Assembly (NCBI GenBank): GCA_003339415.1
Contig: PDHQ01000010.1
Coordinates: 248,740 to 312,739, forward strand
DNA from: Ophiocordyceps camponoti-saundersi (nom. inval.)
Taxonomy: Eukaryota; Ascomycota; Sordariomycetes; Hypocreales; Ophiocordycipitaceae
Reading direction: 5' to 3'
Length of the DNA stretch: 64,000 nucleotides
Shown one piece after another: positions 42,944-54,817 of the stretch. Within the stretch, counting starts at the first letter, position 1. Every line of letters starts with the position of its first letter. Under the pieces are notes generated by a model. The model was not told where the DNA came from. It did no database searches and worked only from the letters and a program-made list of their open reading frames with translations. Both the position numbers and the translations under genes were made by a program.

Positions 42944-43840
42944 TCAGGATCGTCTATTGCCAGGATTCCGTTTAAAGCGACCCTTCTGAGCCTTTTCACA
43001 CAGCGGCTTCAGAGGCTTATCTTGCAACTCAGCAGGATCCCACTTAAGGTAGCCGACGCGGTGATACTTGTCGCTATTGGCGAAGAAGTCGACCCAATTC
43101 TTGAGGGCGGCGTGAGCGCGTATCTTGGCCTCGGCCAGTTCCTCGGCGTGAAGGGCGGCCATCTCGGCCGTCGTCCAGTGGGCGTCGACCTCGGCGTCGT
43201 CGAGGGGCAGGAAGGCGGCCTCGGCGCCGCGGACGTCGGGCACGTTATCGCCCTGATCTAGACACGAGGTGATGAAGGCGCGGGAGGAGTCGCGGCCGGC
43301 GAAGGCGTGGTAGGATGCGCCGGGGCCGTACATGTGGCGGCCTTTGGACACGTCGTAGATTGTGCCGTTGACGGAGAGGTAGAGCGGTTTATCTTCGTCT
43401 TTGCCGTCGAAGGCGGACAGTTCTTGAGGCGTGAGGTAGAGAGGACCGGTCTTGAGGAACAAGAAGAGAAGGAGAAAACAATCGTTGTTAGAAGGGCTGT
43501 TTAGGAAGAGAGAGAGAGAGAGAGAGAGGAGACGCACCAGCTTGGCCTTCCACCATGCTGGCTTCAGGTAATTCGGCCTAGAGGGTATCACGCCCCATGA
43601 CCAGCTTTCTCCGCCGCTGATGACGTAGCTGAGGCCGCAAGAGGCGACGAGCAAGAAGGTGAGGACACGAAGGACGTCTAGCCAGGGCGAGGAGGAATCG
43701 TCGGCGTCTGCGGCGGATGAAGAAGTGAATTTCTTGGCTGAAGGTCGTTTCTCGTGATCTTCTTCTTCTTCTTCGATCTTGGTGTCTTCTTGGACCTGAA
43801 TGCGGCGACGAAGTTCTGAAGTGTTGTTGTCGTTGTCCAT
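42944..43840 (-). CDS. Cytochrome b5-like heme/steroid-binding membrane protein (PGRMC/Dap1-like)
   Basis: Two exons, 43538-43840 and 42944-43450, 269 aa. The start at 43840 gives a hydrophilic, Glu-rich N-terminus followed by one TM segment (about residues 53-76, LRVLTFLLVASCGLSYVISG). The cytochrome b5-like domain begins at LYLTPQELSAFDGKD and includes LYLSVNGTIYDVSKGRHMYGPG and YHAFAGRDSSRAF, the pattern of the membrane-associated progesterone receptor/Dap1 group. In that group a Tyr rather than two His coordinates heme, and the proteins support cytochrome P450s such as Erg11. The intron has a GTGCGT donor and an AAG acceptor; the frame also reads through it, adding a low-complexity Leu/Ser insertion that is not expected. 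Confidence 0.88.
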   Translation of the reverse strand: MDNDNNTSELRRRIQVQEDTKIEEEEEDHEKRPSAKKFTSSSAADADDSSSPWLDVLRVLTFLLVASCGLSYVISGGESWSWGVIPSRPNYLKPAWWKAKLVRLLSLSLSLFLNSPSNNDCFLLLFLFLKTGPLYLTPQELSAFDGKDEDKPLYLSVNGTIYDVSKGRHMYGPGASYHAFAGRDSSRAFITSCLDQGDNVPDVRGAEAAFLPLDDAEVDAHWTTAEMAALHAEELAEAKIRAHAALKNWVDFFANSDKYHRVGYLKWDPAELQDKPLKPLCEKAQKGRFKRNPGNRRS

Positions 43841-44545
43841 GATGGGAAAGGGATAAGGATATGGATGGTTATAGCTTGTATATGAGAGAGAGTGAGAGAC
43901 AGGGAGAGAGAAGAGAGAAGAGAGAGAAGAGACAAGGCGAAAAAGCAATGGACGGAACCTTCCTTTTTCACCATCTAACAAGGGCGGATTTTATGTCTTG
44001 ATTTCCAGGGCGAAGAAGAAGAAGACGAAGACGAAGGGGCATGGCTGGTTGCCAGCCTGGCCTCGTGCTTAACGATGGCGCGTTCGATTGGCGATGTCTT
44101 GCTTCTCCCCGTCTCCGCTCCTTAATTGGTGGTGGTGGTGGTGACGTAGCGTGTGAGCTGGTGAGGAGAAGAGCAGGTCACGTGACTCACCGTGCTGGTC
44201 ACCACAGCAACCGGGAACGCTGTCATTCGGACCGCAGGCCCGAAAGTAAACAGCGCACAGGTCAAACCGATCACCAAGTTTTTTTTCCCCTTCACCTTAG
44301 TCAGTGACGACTCTCTCGCGTTCTCTCTCTCTCTCTATCTCCCTCTCTCCCTCTTCTTCTACATACATAGGTACTATCGAAGACGAGAACACACAAAACA
44401 GCCGGTGGGAGAAAACAAAGACGCGACTCCCCCCCCCCCCCCCCCCCGCCGGAGATAAAAAAGCAAACAAAACAATAATTTAAAAGATCCCAAGGCGAGC
44501 ATCGCCACCAACGGCGGCCCCCTTCAAGCGACGACGGCAGAGCGA
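43841..44545. other. Divergent promoter region
   Basis: Shared by the cytochrome b5-like (-) and coiled-coil (+) genes. Contains GA/CT-rich tracts and a 19-base C run (44429-44447). No other gene is seen. Confidence 0.5.
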
Positions 44546-46136
44546 ATGAATCGATCCGACGGCTCTGTGCACGATAAGATCAGCCAGTTTAACAGCATGA
44601 GCATCGCGATGCAGTCGAAGCAGCTAGAGCGAAGGACGGCCGACGCAGCTCTCAAGCGAGCTCTCGTCGGAAGAGAGGAAGCAGAGTCCGAGATGCGGAG
44701 ACTGAGAGAGGAGACGGCGCAGCTACATCGTGCCCTTGACGAAGGGAGGGAGCGGGAGAGGAAAGTCGGCGAGAGGTTGGAAACGGTCATGGTAGGGATT
44801 CCTTCTGTTTCCATGACGAGACACGATGGGGGGGGGTGTGTTAAAGACTTGAATAACTGACGGGTATGAAAAGGAAAACTACGGCCGAGCAAAGGAAACG
44901 CACGCCCACACGCAGGCACTATGGGAGAAGGAAATACGACGAGCCCGAAAGGAAAACTTCAAATGCCAATCCGCCATGGTGAAGCTCCAAGAGGAGCTCA
45001 AATCAGCCCGAAGCACGGCCAAGAACCTAGAAGAAGCCATCTCAGCAGAAAGAAGCCGGGTCCAAGCAAGGGAAGAAGAAGCCTTCTCGACTCGATACCA
45101 ACTCGTCGGCACGCAGGAGAAGCTAGACGAGGCCCTGTGCAGGATAAAGATGGTGGAACAGGAGCGTGATGCGTTCAAGATGGCTTCTCATCACGAGCAG
45201 CTCGCTCGCATCGCGGCCGAGGGCAAGATTCCTCTCCCCAAGGTTGAGAATGCCGATGACGAGTTTGCGTCGCCGGTGAAGAAGATGAAGACGAGTTCGC
45301 GCCATTCTTCTTTGGCTTTGACTTGTTCTTCGGCTGTGGGTGAGGTCGAGAGGGAAGAGATGCTCTTTGGTCGTGAGTGGGAGAGGCATCGTGCTGAGAG
45401 GGCGCTTGAGCTGGTCGAGTTTCTCGAGCTTGAGTGTCGCTTGGGTTGTTGCCGCTCTGCTTCTTCTTCCTCTTCTGCTGTTGTCGAGAAGACGAAAGTA
45501 GAGAGTCAGAAGACGCAGCCTCAAGATGAAGTCAAACAACAGCAAGAAGAGAAGAAGAAGAACAAGAAGAAGAAACAACAGCCAGGCCGACGAAGCACCA
45601 TCTTCTGTCCTATCGAAGGCATCTTCCGCACCGTCACCGACCAAGCAGACGAAGAAGAACAACCCGAACCGGATAGGAAATACGCCCGAACCCCATCCGT
45701 CGAACCGCCCTCCTTCGCCCTGCAGAGATCCTCACTCGAATCCCTCCTCGAAGCACCCCAACAACCGGCCCAAATCCGCCGCGTGCCCTCGACGGAACCC
45801 ATCCGCCGCCCACACACCTCAACAGCAATAACAACAACGACGAAAATCCCCCTAAGAGACGAATCAGACGAAAGACCATCCTCCTCTCTCCTCCCCCTCG
45901 GTCCGCGCACCCCTTCTTCCCTCACCACCAACAACACCAACACCACCTTCGATCGCGCGAATCCAGCTCTAACACCCACCATGACGCGCGAACAGGCTCT
46001 AGCCAAGATCCGCGAGAGGAGGGGAAGGGTCCGTAGCGCCGCTGCTGCCGCTGCTGCCGCGACGCCGAACAGGCTCGGCGATAGGAGACATATGAGTGCC
46101 CCTACGCCTACCAGTGTTGCCAGGCCTCGCTCTTGA
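44546..46136 (+). CDS. Coiled-coil protein, uncharacterised
   Basis: Two exons, 44546-44791 and 44874-46136, 502 aa. Residues 1 to about 200 form a continuous Glu/Arg/Lys/Gln-rich coiled coil (LERRTADAALKRAL, ENYGRAKETHAHTQALWEKE). A second short helical segment (about 240-290) follows. The C-terminal half is disordered and basic, with KKKNKKKKQQ, RRSTIFCPIEGIFRTVTDQ and a final MTREQALAKIRERRGRVRS helix. I recall conserved ascomycete coiled-coil proteins of this pattern, possibly related to cytoskeletal or spindle-pole components, but cannot name it with confidence. The intron uses a GTAGGG donor and an AAG acceptor. The final Ala run is encoded by a GCC/GCT repeat. Confidence 0.8.
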
Positions 46137-46160
46137 GAAAAAGGGGGTTCTTCTCTGCTT

Positions 46161-46275
46161 CCCCCCCCCCCCCCCCCCCCCCCCCCCTCAGCCCCCCCCC
46201 CCCCCCCTGCGCGCGTCCCGGAGGANNNNNNNNNNGGGGGGTGTTCTCGCCCCCCCCCCCCCCCCCCCCCCCCCC
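46161..46275. repeat. Poly-C tracts flanking an assembly gap
   Basis: C runs at 46161-46187, 46192-46207 and 46250-46275, directly downstream of the coiled-coil gene, surround the only N gap in the window. Confidence 0.9.
46226..46235. other. Assembly gap (10 N)
   Basis: Ten N characters; the true length is unknown. It lies in non-coding DNA, so no gene model is affected. Confidence 0.99.
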
Positions 46276-46813
46276 TTCTTGATTTATACTCTTATTCTTT
46301 GTCTATGGCCTGGCGAAGGAGGTGTCTTTGTTTACTGTCTGTTTCTTATACGATATCATGCCCTTGCCATGAAACCTTTCACTCACAACCCCAACCCCAA
46401 CCCTAACACCCCCCCCTGAAGTCTGATATTCCCCCCCCCCCACCAAACAAGGGAGTCCGTCATGAAGATTGGAGGAGGATAAAATACGGAGGAGCGCAGA
46501 GAACACCAGCGTCTCTCGACTGAACGCTTTTACATACATACTTACCCATATGCCGCCTACTGCAGCATTGCCCCTTACATGTGTATATCCCTACCTAGAT
46601 ACCTCTCTATGCCTCTATATATACAATGTATATATGCGTAGGGAGGCATCTGTACAATCATCACTACCTACTACTTACCTACTATCTCTTTACCTACTGC
46701 CTACCTACCCACTGACCTGTACGCTGTTCAAATCACGACAGCGAATTATATAACCCATTGAGGATGAATATGAAACTCATCATCAATCATCGTCATCGTC
46801 ATCGTCAACATCA
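46276..46813. other. Convergent intergenic region
   Basis: Between the coiled-coil gene (+) and the BTB gene (-). Contains ACCCCA/ACCCTA repeats (46386-46410), a TATATA stretch (about 46616-46636) and CTACCTA motifs (46660-46710). No gene is seen. Confidence 0.5.
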
Positions 46814-48553
46814 TCAACTCCCCAGAAACCCACGGCTCAGGTTCCGGCCAAGATCAGAGCTGACAGCGTCCAGCTTAACAGCAACGAGCACACACTCGAC
46901 AGAACTCTTTCCCCCGGTACACGCCTGAATCCTCAACCGCCATTGACCTTTCCTAACGGCCCAAACCTCCTCCTCCGAGCCGACGGAAAAAGAGACGACG
47001 CGTCTTCGCTTCCGCGTCGCGGTGTCAAAGTCCAGGCCTCCACTGACATCAGAGGAGAAACCGTCCACTGCCCCTCCTCTTCCTCCTCCTCCTCCACCGT
47101 TACCACCACAGTAGAGAGGCCTCCCGTCAAGAACGACGGCCGACTCGGGAGCCAGACAGACGCGCACCAGGTCCTCGCTCAACGGCGTGTTCCCCGGCGT
47201 CGCGGGCTGCGAGCTAGCGCCCCCCGACGCCATGAGGAGGCCGAGCGGCTGCGTCGTCAGCGGCATGTTAAGCTTAGTAGCCAGGACTTCAAAGAGCCTC
47301 GCGACGCGAGCCTTTGTATCGCCGAAGAAGTCAGCTCTAGGCCCGTCGCTTACTCCTCCACTTCCTGCAGCCGTCGTCGGCCAATGAATGCGCGTGGCCT
47401 CGCCTCCAATCTCGAGTACCAACTCGGCCGGCCTGGCGTCGACGTAGGGACGAGCATAGTTGACGTACGCGGCCGACTCGTTTTCATGCTGCTGAACGCT
47501 GACGCCGCTCTTTTGCACGTTCTCCAGCCGTAGGATGATCTCTTCGCGTCGTCGCAAAGGGTTGAAGCTGATGGCGTGCGGTATGAGTTGCTGTTCCAGA
47601 CCCTTGAAGTGGAAATAGCGCGCGTCGCGAAGGAGGTCTCGACGATGGGACTCGTCTCTTATCCGCACGGGGTAACCCTTCAATAGACGGAGCAGCTCGG
47701 CAAACGTCTCTGCCGATTTCTGCGGCACCGACGGTGGGGAGATGGCGTGCGGACGCGTCGTGGTCGTAGCTGTCGTCGAGATGTCGCCATCAGGTCGCGT
47801 AAAAAAAGCGGCGAAACTCAGAGAGAAGAAGTTGGGAGAGTTGATGGCATTCGTCAGGAGATCACGAGAGATCTGAAATTCACGATGGCCGATGGAGACG
47901 AAGATGCTCCCCTCGTAGAGCTGCGACGTGAGCCTTGGGACTGCGAGAGAGGACTCAGCCTCGTCCTCTTTTTCATCCCTGAGTCTCTCTCATTCACTTC
48001 CTTTCCCCTCCATCTTTCCTCTCCTTTTCTTTCTGAGGTCTAGACGCGCTTCATAGTTGGAAAAACGATTGACAAGAAGAAGAGAGCAAAACGCACGACT
48101 GTAAAACTGGGCATCGGTGAGGAGCCGCACAAAATGCGTCCCGTCCCTCGGGCTGACGCTGTAGCCCTGTAGATGGAGGGCAATGTCCTTGAACGTCTCA
48201 GGATCGCGGTCGACGTGAAGGGTGCGGAGGACGAAATCTTCGGCGGTTTGCTGGCGGACAAAGTAGTGGGTGAAGTATGACGGAGCTGTACATCGGTAGG
48301 TAGGTAGGTATGTATATGATGCGTGTGAGTGCGAGGATCCGTAGATATGTATCCGTATAGTGACAGAGAGTCGGAGAGAGGAATCCATACCGTCAGAACA
48401 GAGCGACGCCCCCGAAAGCCTGAACGTCTCTCCGCCAACCTGAATAGGGAAAACACGTCCATGAGGAAGCAATTCCACCATCTTCATAGGCGGCGGCCTC
48501 ATAACACCCGCCGGCGTCGAGCCATGGCCGTCGCTGGGGCTCGTCGACGCCAT
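46814..48553 (-). CDS. BTB/POZ-type domain protein
   Basis: Three exons: 48391-48553, 48097-48285, 46814-47940, 492 aa, all junctions in phase. The first two exons give LLPHGRVFPIQVGGETFRLSGASLCSDAPSYF (in part), then RTLHVDRDPETFKDIALHLQGY, a T1/BTB-like fold. A second BTB-like unit follows in exon 3 (SIFVSIGHREFQISRDLL, SPNFFSL, ... FAELLRLLKGYPVRIRDESHRRDLLRDARYFHFKGLEQQL). The C-terminal part is less conserved, with a Gly-rich loop and a basic TRKRRRVVSFSV segment. Fungal proteins with this double BTB arrangement are known but uncharacterised; BTB domains usually mediate dimerisation or link to cullin-3. Function is not assigned. Confidence 0.87.
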
Positions 48554-49119
48554 CGCCAGCCGGCAATTTCTTCGCCCGCTCGCTTCCGGTCTCGCGAGCC
48601 AAACATTCCCCGATTGACGGTGAATCTGCTTCGTCTTTCTTCGTCTTTCTTTGCTTCTTTCTCCAGGGGATGCCTCTGGCCTGAGGATAAGGAGAACCCC
48701 CAGATTCGCCGGAGACGGAGATGGATGGTAGGACTTTGATGGAAGAGGCCACTCTTTCCCCCTCTCCTCTCCTCTCCTCTCCTCTCTCGGGATACGGGAA
48801 GTGACGATGCATCCCCCCCAAGGTAGAGTATCCTCCCGCCTACCTACCCTGCACCACTCTACCATCTCATCCAACATGATAAACATGTCACAACCAAGGA
48901 CAACCAACTCATCCTCAGCTCGTCATTACACAGACCCTTGTTACCGAACCAAACTGTCCATTTCCATGGTCAGCCCGTCCGCCCGCCCCCCCGTCCTCAC
49001 GGCTGACCTTGCCTCGCGAAAGTGAAACAGCAGTCAGTCACACAAACAGACAGTTGGCCGGGTTTATTCCCCGTGCCGCGTTTGCTCTTCAACTCCCTTA
49101 ATGACCTGCTTTTTCTGTT
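48554..49119. other. Intergenic region
   Basis: Promoter and 5' leader of the BTB gene and 3' flank of RFC3, both on the minus strand. Holds a CTCTC repeat (48762-48785). No gene is seen. Confidence 0.45.
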
Positions 49120-50426
49120 TCACCGACCCATCAGCTCAACGCCGGTCCTCACGGCCCCGACAACGGCACCCGTCTGCACCGTCTCGCTGCCTCCGTTGGC
49201 CACCCGGTGCTCGATCTCGGCCAGCGCGTCGAGCCAGGTGACCAGCACCTCCGCCTTGACCTCCAGCTTCATCAGCTGCTCCGACAGCGCGGTGATGATG
49301 TCGGCCAGGGCGAGGCCCCGCGTCACCTTGAGCGAGTTGACCGTCGTCAAACAGCTCGTCACGTCCGACGTCTCCAGCAGCGTCGCCATGATTTGCTTGA
49401 TGGCGTCGGGCGGGGGCGCCGCGATGCAATTGTATATCGTCTCCGTAGTAATCGTCTCTCTTCGTATCTCGCTTTCTGGCACCTTGGGCGCATTCTTCGG
49501 CCGCAGGGGTGTGCCTGATATATGACGTCAGTCGTTGTGCCGGCCGAGAGACGAGAATGCTTTGTAAAGAAAACAGAAGAAGAGAATAAGCTCACTCGAC
49601 GCATGACACGCTTGCAGCACGTTGAGCGCCCTTCTCATATCGCCCTTGCTCAGGGTGACGAGGGCGTCGACGGCCTCGGGCCCAATCTTGACCTTCTCCT
49701 CATCCACAACCCTATCGACCAGAGCGCGGATATCCGCTTCAGCGAGCGGACTGAAGCGAAAGCGCGTACAACGACTCAGGAGCGCCGGGCTCAATTTATG
49801 CGAGTAATTCGCAATGATGCAGAACCTGGTGTTGACCGTGTACTTTTCCATGATGCGCCGCAGAGCCATCTGCGCCGTATTCGTCATGGCATCGGCCTCG
49901 TCTAGGATGATGAGCTTGAAACCCGAAGTGCGCGCCGAGGCGCCGCCCATGGAAAAGATCTGCTTCGTGCTGGCGAACGTCTTGATCTGCTCGCGTACCA
50001 CGTCGATGCCGCGATCGTCAGAAGCGTTGAGCTCGAGGACCATCTGTCGCATGTTGGCGGCGCCGTAGATGCGCCGCGCCAGCGCAAGGATCGTCGACGT
50101 CTTGCCTGTGCCGGGCGGGCCATACAGTAGGAGATGGGGTAGCCGGTTCGAGTCGACGAACTTGTTGATGGTTGCGAGGATGTCGCCATGGCCAGAGACG
50201 TCGTCTAGTGTAACCGGACGGTACTTTTCGACCCTTTTCGTTCAATTAGAGATATATATCTCAGCAGGGAGAGGAGAGTGAATCCTCACCAAGGAAGGCT
50301 GTCCTCTGCCTCAACCGGGAGATTGGCAGCAGTCCGCTTACCCTTGGTCGCATCGGAAGAGAAGATGATGTCGCTGGACGGCGCTGGGCCGTCATCGACG
50401 TCCATGTCATCGTCAAAGTCGGCCAT
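49120..50426 (-). CDS. RFC3: Replication factor C subunit 3
   Basis: Three exons: 50290-50426, 49596-50233, 49120-49514, 389 aa. It is a small AAA+ subunit of the RFC clamp loader that opens and loads PCNA at primer-template junctions; the same small subunits serve in the Rad17, Ctf18 and Elg1 complexes. Visible motifs: [17 protein letters not shown] (RFC box), Walker [26 protein letters not shown], Walker [10 protein letters not shown], sensor-1 region FCIIANY and the arginine-finger SRC in [10 protein letters not shown]. The [11 protein letters not shown] wording and length match Rfc3 of yeast (RFC5 in animals). An acidic N-terminal extension of about 40 residues is fungal. Intron 1 uses an AAG acceptor. 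Confidence 0.95.
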
Positions 50427-50899
50427 GGCGAGATGAAGGGACTGATTCTTTTTGCCTCTTCTGCCTTCTTGGCGATGTGCAAGGAGACGCGTCGGGACGC
50501 GTCGGCCCGTTAATTGGACCGCGCATCTGCACGTGAGCAGATGGCATCGTTAATCTTGATGTTGTGCGAATAGATAGCCGGATATCCTCACTAATCACAC
50601 ATAGTCTCAACCACCAGAATACAGCGTCTCACAACAGCGTCGCAACCTCATCGAGTCACTCTCACTTGCATCAAGCAGCTCAGCAAAAAAGCGCCGAGCT
50701 GCGATGTAACTCTCAATATCAGATATTTTCGCTCAGAATCTGCTAGAATCGAAGAGGCAGGTTCGACCTCTCTATGCCACTCCCTCCCTCCCTCCCTCCC
50801 TACTATGGTAGGTAGGCTCTTAGAAGATGGTCATAATAACGACTGTTGACTTTCATTATTGCTATTAACGATATACAATGCTGTACTGCCCTACTCTTA
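50427..50899. other. Intergenic region
   Basis: Promoter of RFC3 and 3' flank of the carboxypeptidase gene. Contains a CCCT repeat (50786-50801) followed by a GGTAGGTAGG motif. No gene is seen. Confidence 0.45.
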
Positions 50900-52387
50900 T
50901 CAGGTAGACCACCACTCGCCGTGTAACCACCGGTTGAAGAAGTCGAGGGAGCCCTTAGGCTGATCACTAGGAACCATATGGCCAGCCTCAAAGATGCGCA
51001 TAAAGGTAAAGTTCCGCGCTCCCCGGACATCACCATAAGCCAGGTTATCGACCATCAACGGCTTCTCCTTCGCCTCGTTAAACTCCGTGCGTCCCGGCCA
51101 CTTCAGGGCCCTCGTCCAAGCCCTGTTCCCCAACCAGTTGCAGATGAAGTCTGCGTCACCGGCGTAGATGAGCACGGGAATCTTCTCCAGGATCTTGGGC
51201 ACGGATCGGTGTATGGGGAGCATCCAATCTCCGGTCGAGACGAAGTCGCCGTTGACTTGCATATTACACGTCCTGAATCTGTCGACCTCGGATCCCAACG
51301 CCTCCATCACCTCGGGCTTGTTGAGGAACTGCACACTGTATTCGGCATCGCCTTCGTTGGCACCCTTGCGGACATCATAGTCGCTGCGGCCGGAGACCTC
51401 GTAGGCGCCGAGGATGGAGCCGTTGCACTCGTTTGTCGCATTAGAGCACTTGTCCTGATCCTTACTTTCGTAGCAAACTTTTATGAGCTCCTCGCACTGC
51501 GGAAGCGCCTTGTCCATGGCTTCACAAGTCTTGTTGTCCAGCACGGACGGGTAGCCGCCGTCGCCGCAAGCCATGGGCCTATAGAAGCGGTACTGCGTCA
51601 ACGGATCGGTAAGGCCGTTCCCGATCAGGATGCTCTTGAGCTTGATACCACTTTCCGGCTTGGCGAGCACGTCCTTGGCTATAATTGGTATGTAATGACC
51701 GGCATACGACTCGCCCGAGATATGAAAGTCCTGCTTCGCGTACTGCGGATACTGGTGGAAGAAGAGCGACAGAAGGGCGTAGACATCCTTGCTCGCCGCA
51801 GCCGTGGTGTCAACCTCGTTTTTACTGTAGGAGAAGCCCGTGTTGACCGGCTGGTCGAGGAAGAGCATCGACGCGTTGGCGTTCCACGAGAACGGGTTCC
51901 GCTCCGGCTTGAGGTCCTTCTTGGGGATCCTAGACGGTCCCAACTCGGTGAAGAGGCCGACCATGGATGAGCAGCCGGGACCGCCGTTGAGCCATAACAC
52001 CACCGGGTCCGACTCGGGCTTGTTTCTCGACTCAAAGAACCCTGGAGACAGACGAGCCAGTCAGTCGAAGGGGGGCTGAAGAGAAGATATCAGAGACAAA
52101 GAGATGTGTGAGGAAGTAGACAAACAGTAAAAGAGGTGCTTGTCATTGGCCTCATCGTCGAGATAGCCGCTGTACTGCTTCACAGAATCGACGCCCAGCT
52201 TGGCCGGATCATTCTCCTTGCTCCGAAGCGTGTAGCTTGTGAGGTTCTCGCTTCCGTCCCGCCGGCTGAGGTGGCCGACTTCGGAGCTGTGCAAAACATG
52301 ATCCCAAAAGGTGTCCGGACGGGGGACGATTTCTCTGCCTCGACCTCCGGCAACGGCCAGGGCGAGCAAGAGGGAATAGAGCCGCAT
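50900..52387 (-). CDS. Serine carboxypeptidase (S10 family, carboxypeptidase Y-like)
   Basis: Two exons, 52126-52387 and 50900-52041, 467 aa. A signal peptide spans about residues 1-17. The protein then has a shorter pro-region than classical vacuolar carboxypeptidase Y (about 540 aa), and begins the mature domain with [11 protein letters not shown]. The S10 landmarks are clear: [14 protein letters not shown] (oxyanion region), the nucleophile S199 in GESYAGHY, an [10 protein letters not shown] block with the acid, and H442 in [12 protein letters not shown]. Several Cys pairs and N-glycosylation sites are present. It should release C-terminal residues at acid pH in the vacuole or outside the cell; the short pro-region makes secretion plausible but this is not proven. 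Confidence 0.93.
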
Positions 52388-53226
52388 AGAGGGTCAAAAG
52401 GGGGGGGGAGAAGGTCAAGAAGAGGGAGATGGTGATGATGACGATGATGGCCTCATTGACGGGGCTTTCGACCACGGCTTCATCCGTTTCCTTATATACA
52501 TAAACACTCTTCTTACCCACCCATCCGACTTGCTGTCCACGATAGACCCTGTTCGCCCCAGAAGCCGAAACAGACGTCCCGTCATCCCGAAAGGAGCAGG
52601 TCGGAGCCGGGTGCGACACCACCTCCTTATCCTCCTCCTCCTCCTCCTCCTCTCCCACCACCACCACCACCTCCTCCCCTTCCCACTCGCACGCTGACAC
52701 CCTCCTGAAAAGAGTGGACGGAAAAGAGTGGACGGAAGAGAAAGAGTGGACTGTCGCCGCCTATCATCAAGAGGTAGAAACATCCGGATTGCTTACCGCC
52801 GCGACGTAGCAACGGACGCCGTCATCGGGGTCATCTCAGATAAGAAGCTCGGCCTACTTACATGCATGAGCCGCGAGACCATATACGGTAGGTGCCTAAC
52901 CAATGAAGCCCCAGCAGGAGTGAGAGGGAAAAAAGAAAGGAAGATGGAAGAGAGAAATGAAGGGGGGAAGAGAAACGCGGAACCGCCCTCCCCAAAGACT
53001 CCTGCGCTGGCCTGTTGTGCCTATTCATTCGTACACTGTTAAACGTGCTCTATGTATGTGTACAATCAATCATTCGCGAGGCTCGCCGCACTCGTACGCC
53101 TGTGGCATGGAAATGACGCCTCTCCCCGACCTCTAGGTATCCCTCCGTGCCGACAACGCCTTAAAGCGACATGAACAGACAAAGCACAGGGTAAAAAGAC
53201 AACGGTCAAGATTAACATGTTCCGTC
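52388..53226. other. Intergenic region
   Basis: Promoter of the carboxypeptidase and 3' flank of LCB3. Contains TCC/ACC trinucleotide repeats (52618-52680) and two copies of a GGAAAAGAGTGGAC-like unit (about 52712-52752). No gene is seen. Confidence 0.5.
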
Positions 53227-54637
53227 TTACTGCACCTGCAGCTGATTCGTGCCCAGGCCGACAACCTCGAGCATAATCGGTATGCATGCCGTCGCGAGAC
53301 CTGCGATGCCTGGTTTCTTTCGTCAGTCTGCCTTCTGCCCGCTCTCGAACCGGGATAGGTGTGCTTACCAGCGTAGACGACCAGCTTCGTCACCACCTCG
53401 ACGTCATACCGCACCCGCGGCCTCACCAGATGCAAGAACATCTCCGTCTCGCCCAGTTCCTGCTGGACGTCGTCGACCGGCGACGATACGGCCTCGCCGT
53501 TGGACCAAGGTACATTATGCTCATACGGCGACGGCTTGTCCGTGCCCGAAGCCTGAGCCATCTTGCCAGACCGGTCCTCATCAACGGGGCCGAAAAGCAG
53601 CGGTATGCTCGGTCTCGGATCGGCAGAACCTGGATTACTGCCGATGCTCTCGCGTCGGCGCCGCTCGCGGTACGCCAGCGTCTCGTACGCATCCGCCGCA
53701 CTCTGCGGCCCGATGGATACGGCTCTGCCCCGGGTCGTCGGATGGCGGATGCTCTCGACCATGCGCGGAAAGTCGGACGCCTTGGGGAATAGCGTGTCCA
53801 ATCGAGATCCCGGGGGCACCGACTTGTATTCTGACGCCGGCATGAAGAAGCGCCTCGGCAGGTTCCATCCAACCTGCTCCAGACCACGGAACAGGTAGGG
53901 TAACGACTGAAGAAGCGCCGGCTTCATCGTCTCGCGCCACAGGAAAATGACCAAGATGCCGAAGCCTAGCCTGGCTAGGTTGCCTCCCCAGCCCAGAGGG
54001 GCCACGTCGATGGCGTTATCGCCGTACGCGTGCGTCTTCCAAGGATCGCCGGGGATTTTGCCAAAGCTCCAGGTGCCGAGCTCAAGTCCGATCAGGACGC
54101 CAGCGAAGGCGACGCTGTCGTCGAAGCAGGGGCAGTCGTCCGCCGGCTCCGGGTGGATGCGGACAAGGACGACGATGACGAGCCCGGCCAACAAAGGGGC
54201 CAGCCACGAGCTGGCGTGCATATATGCGTCGAGCGGCGGACCATAGTTGAACTCGAGCCAGCTGATGGCAGCGCCCATGAGGGAGCCGACGACGACGTCG
54301 AGGAAGCCGTGCATACCGCAGTACAGCCGGCCGAAGACGATAGAGGCGGCGTAAAAGTAGGACAGGGCCTCGAGGAGGGGCTTGGTCGTCGCCGACAGCG
54401 TGTTCTCCGGACTTCGCAGGATGAGGAGCGCGTAGACGGCGACGGAGACGGCATTGGCGCTATGCGTCGACGGGAACCCGTACTCTAGGGCCGCCGAACC
54501 GGACATGGTGATGCGATGCAGGGGCGGCGACAGCGGACGGGGCAGCGAGAAGAGGTCCTTTGTGAAGCCGGTCCAGAAAACGCCGAGGGCGAGTATGTGG
54601 ACAAGGCTGGCGGCAAGCGTCAGCGATGACAGGTAGG

Positions 54638-54672
<35 letters not shown>

Positions 54673-54728
54673 TATTAACGAAAAAAAAAAAGAAAAAAAA
54701 AAAAGAGAAAAAGAAAAAAAAGGGGGAG

Positions 54729-54817
<89 letters not shown>

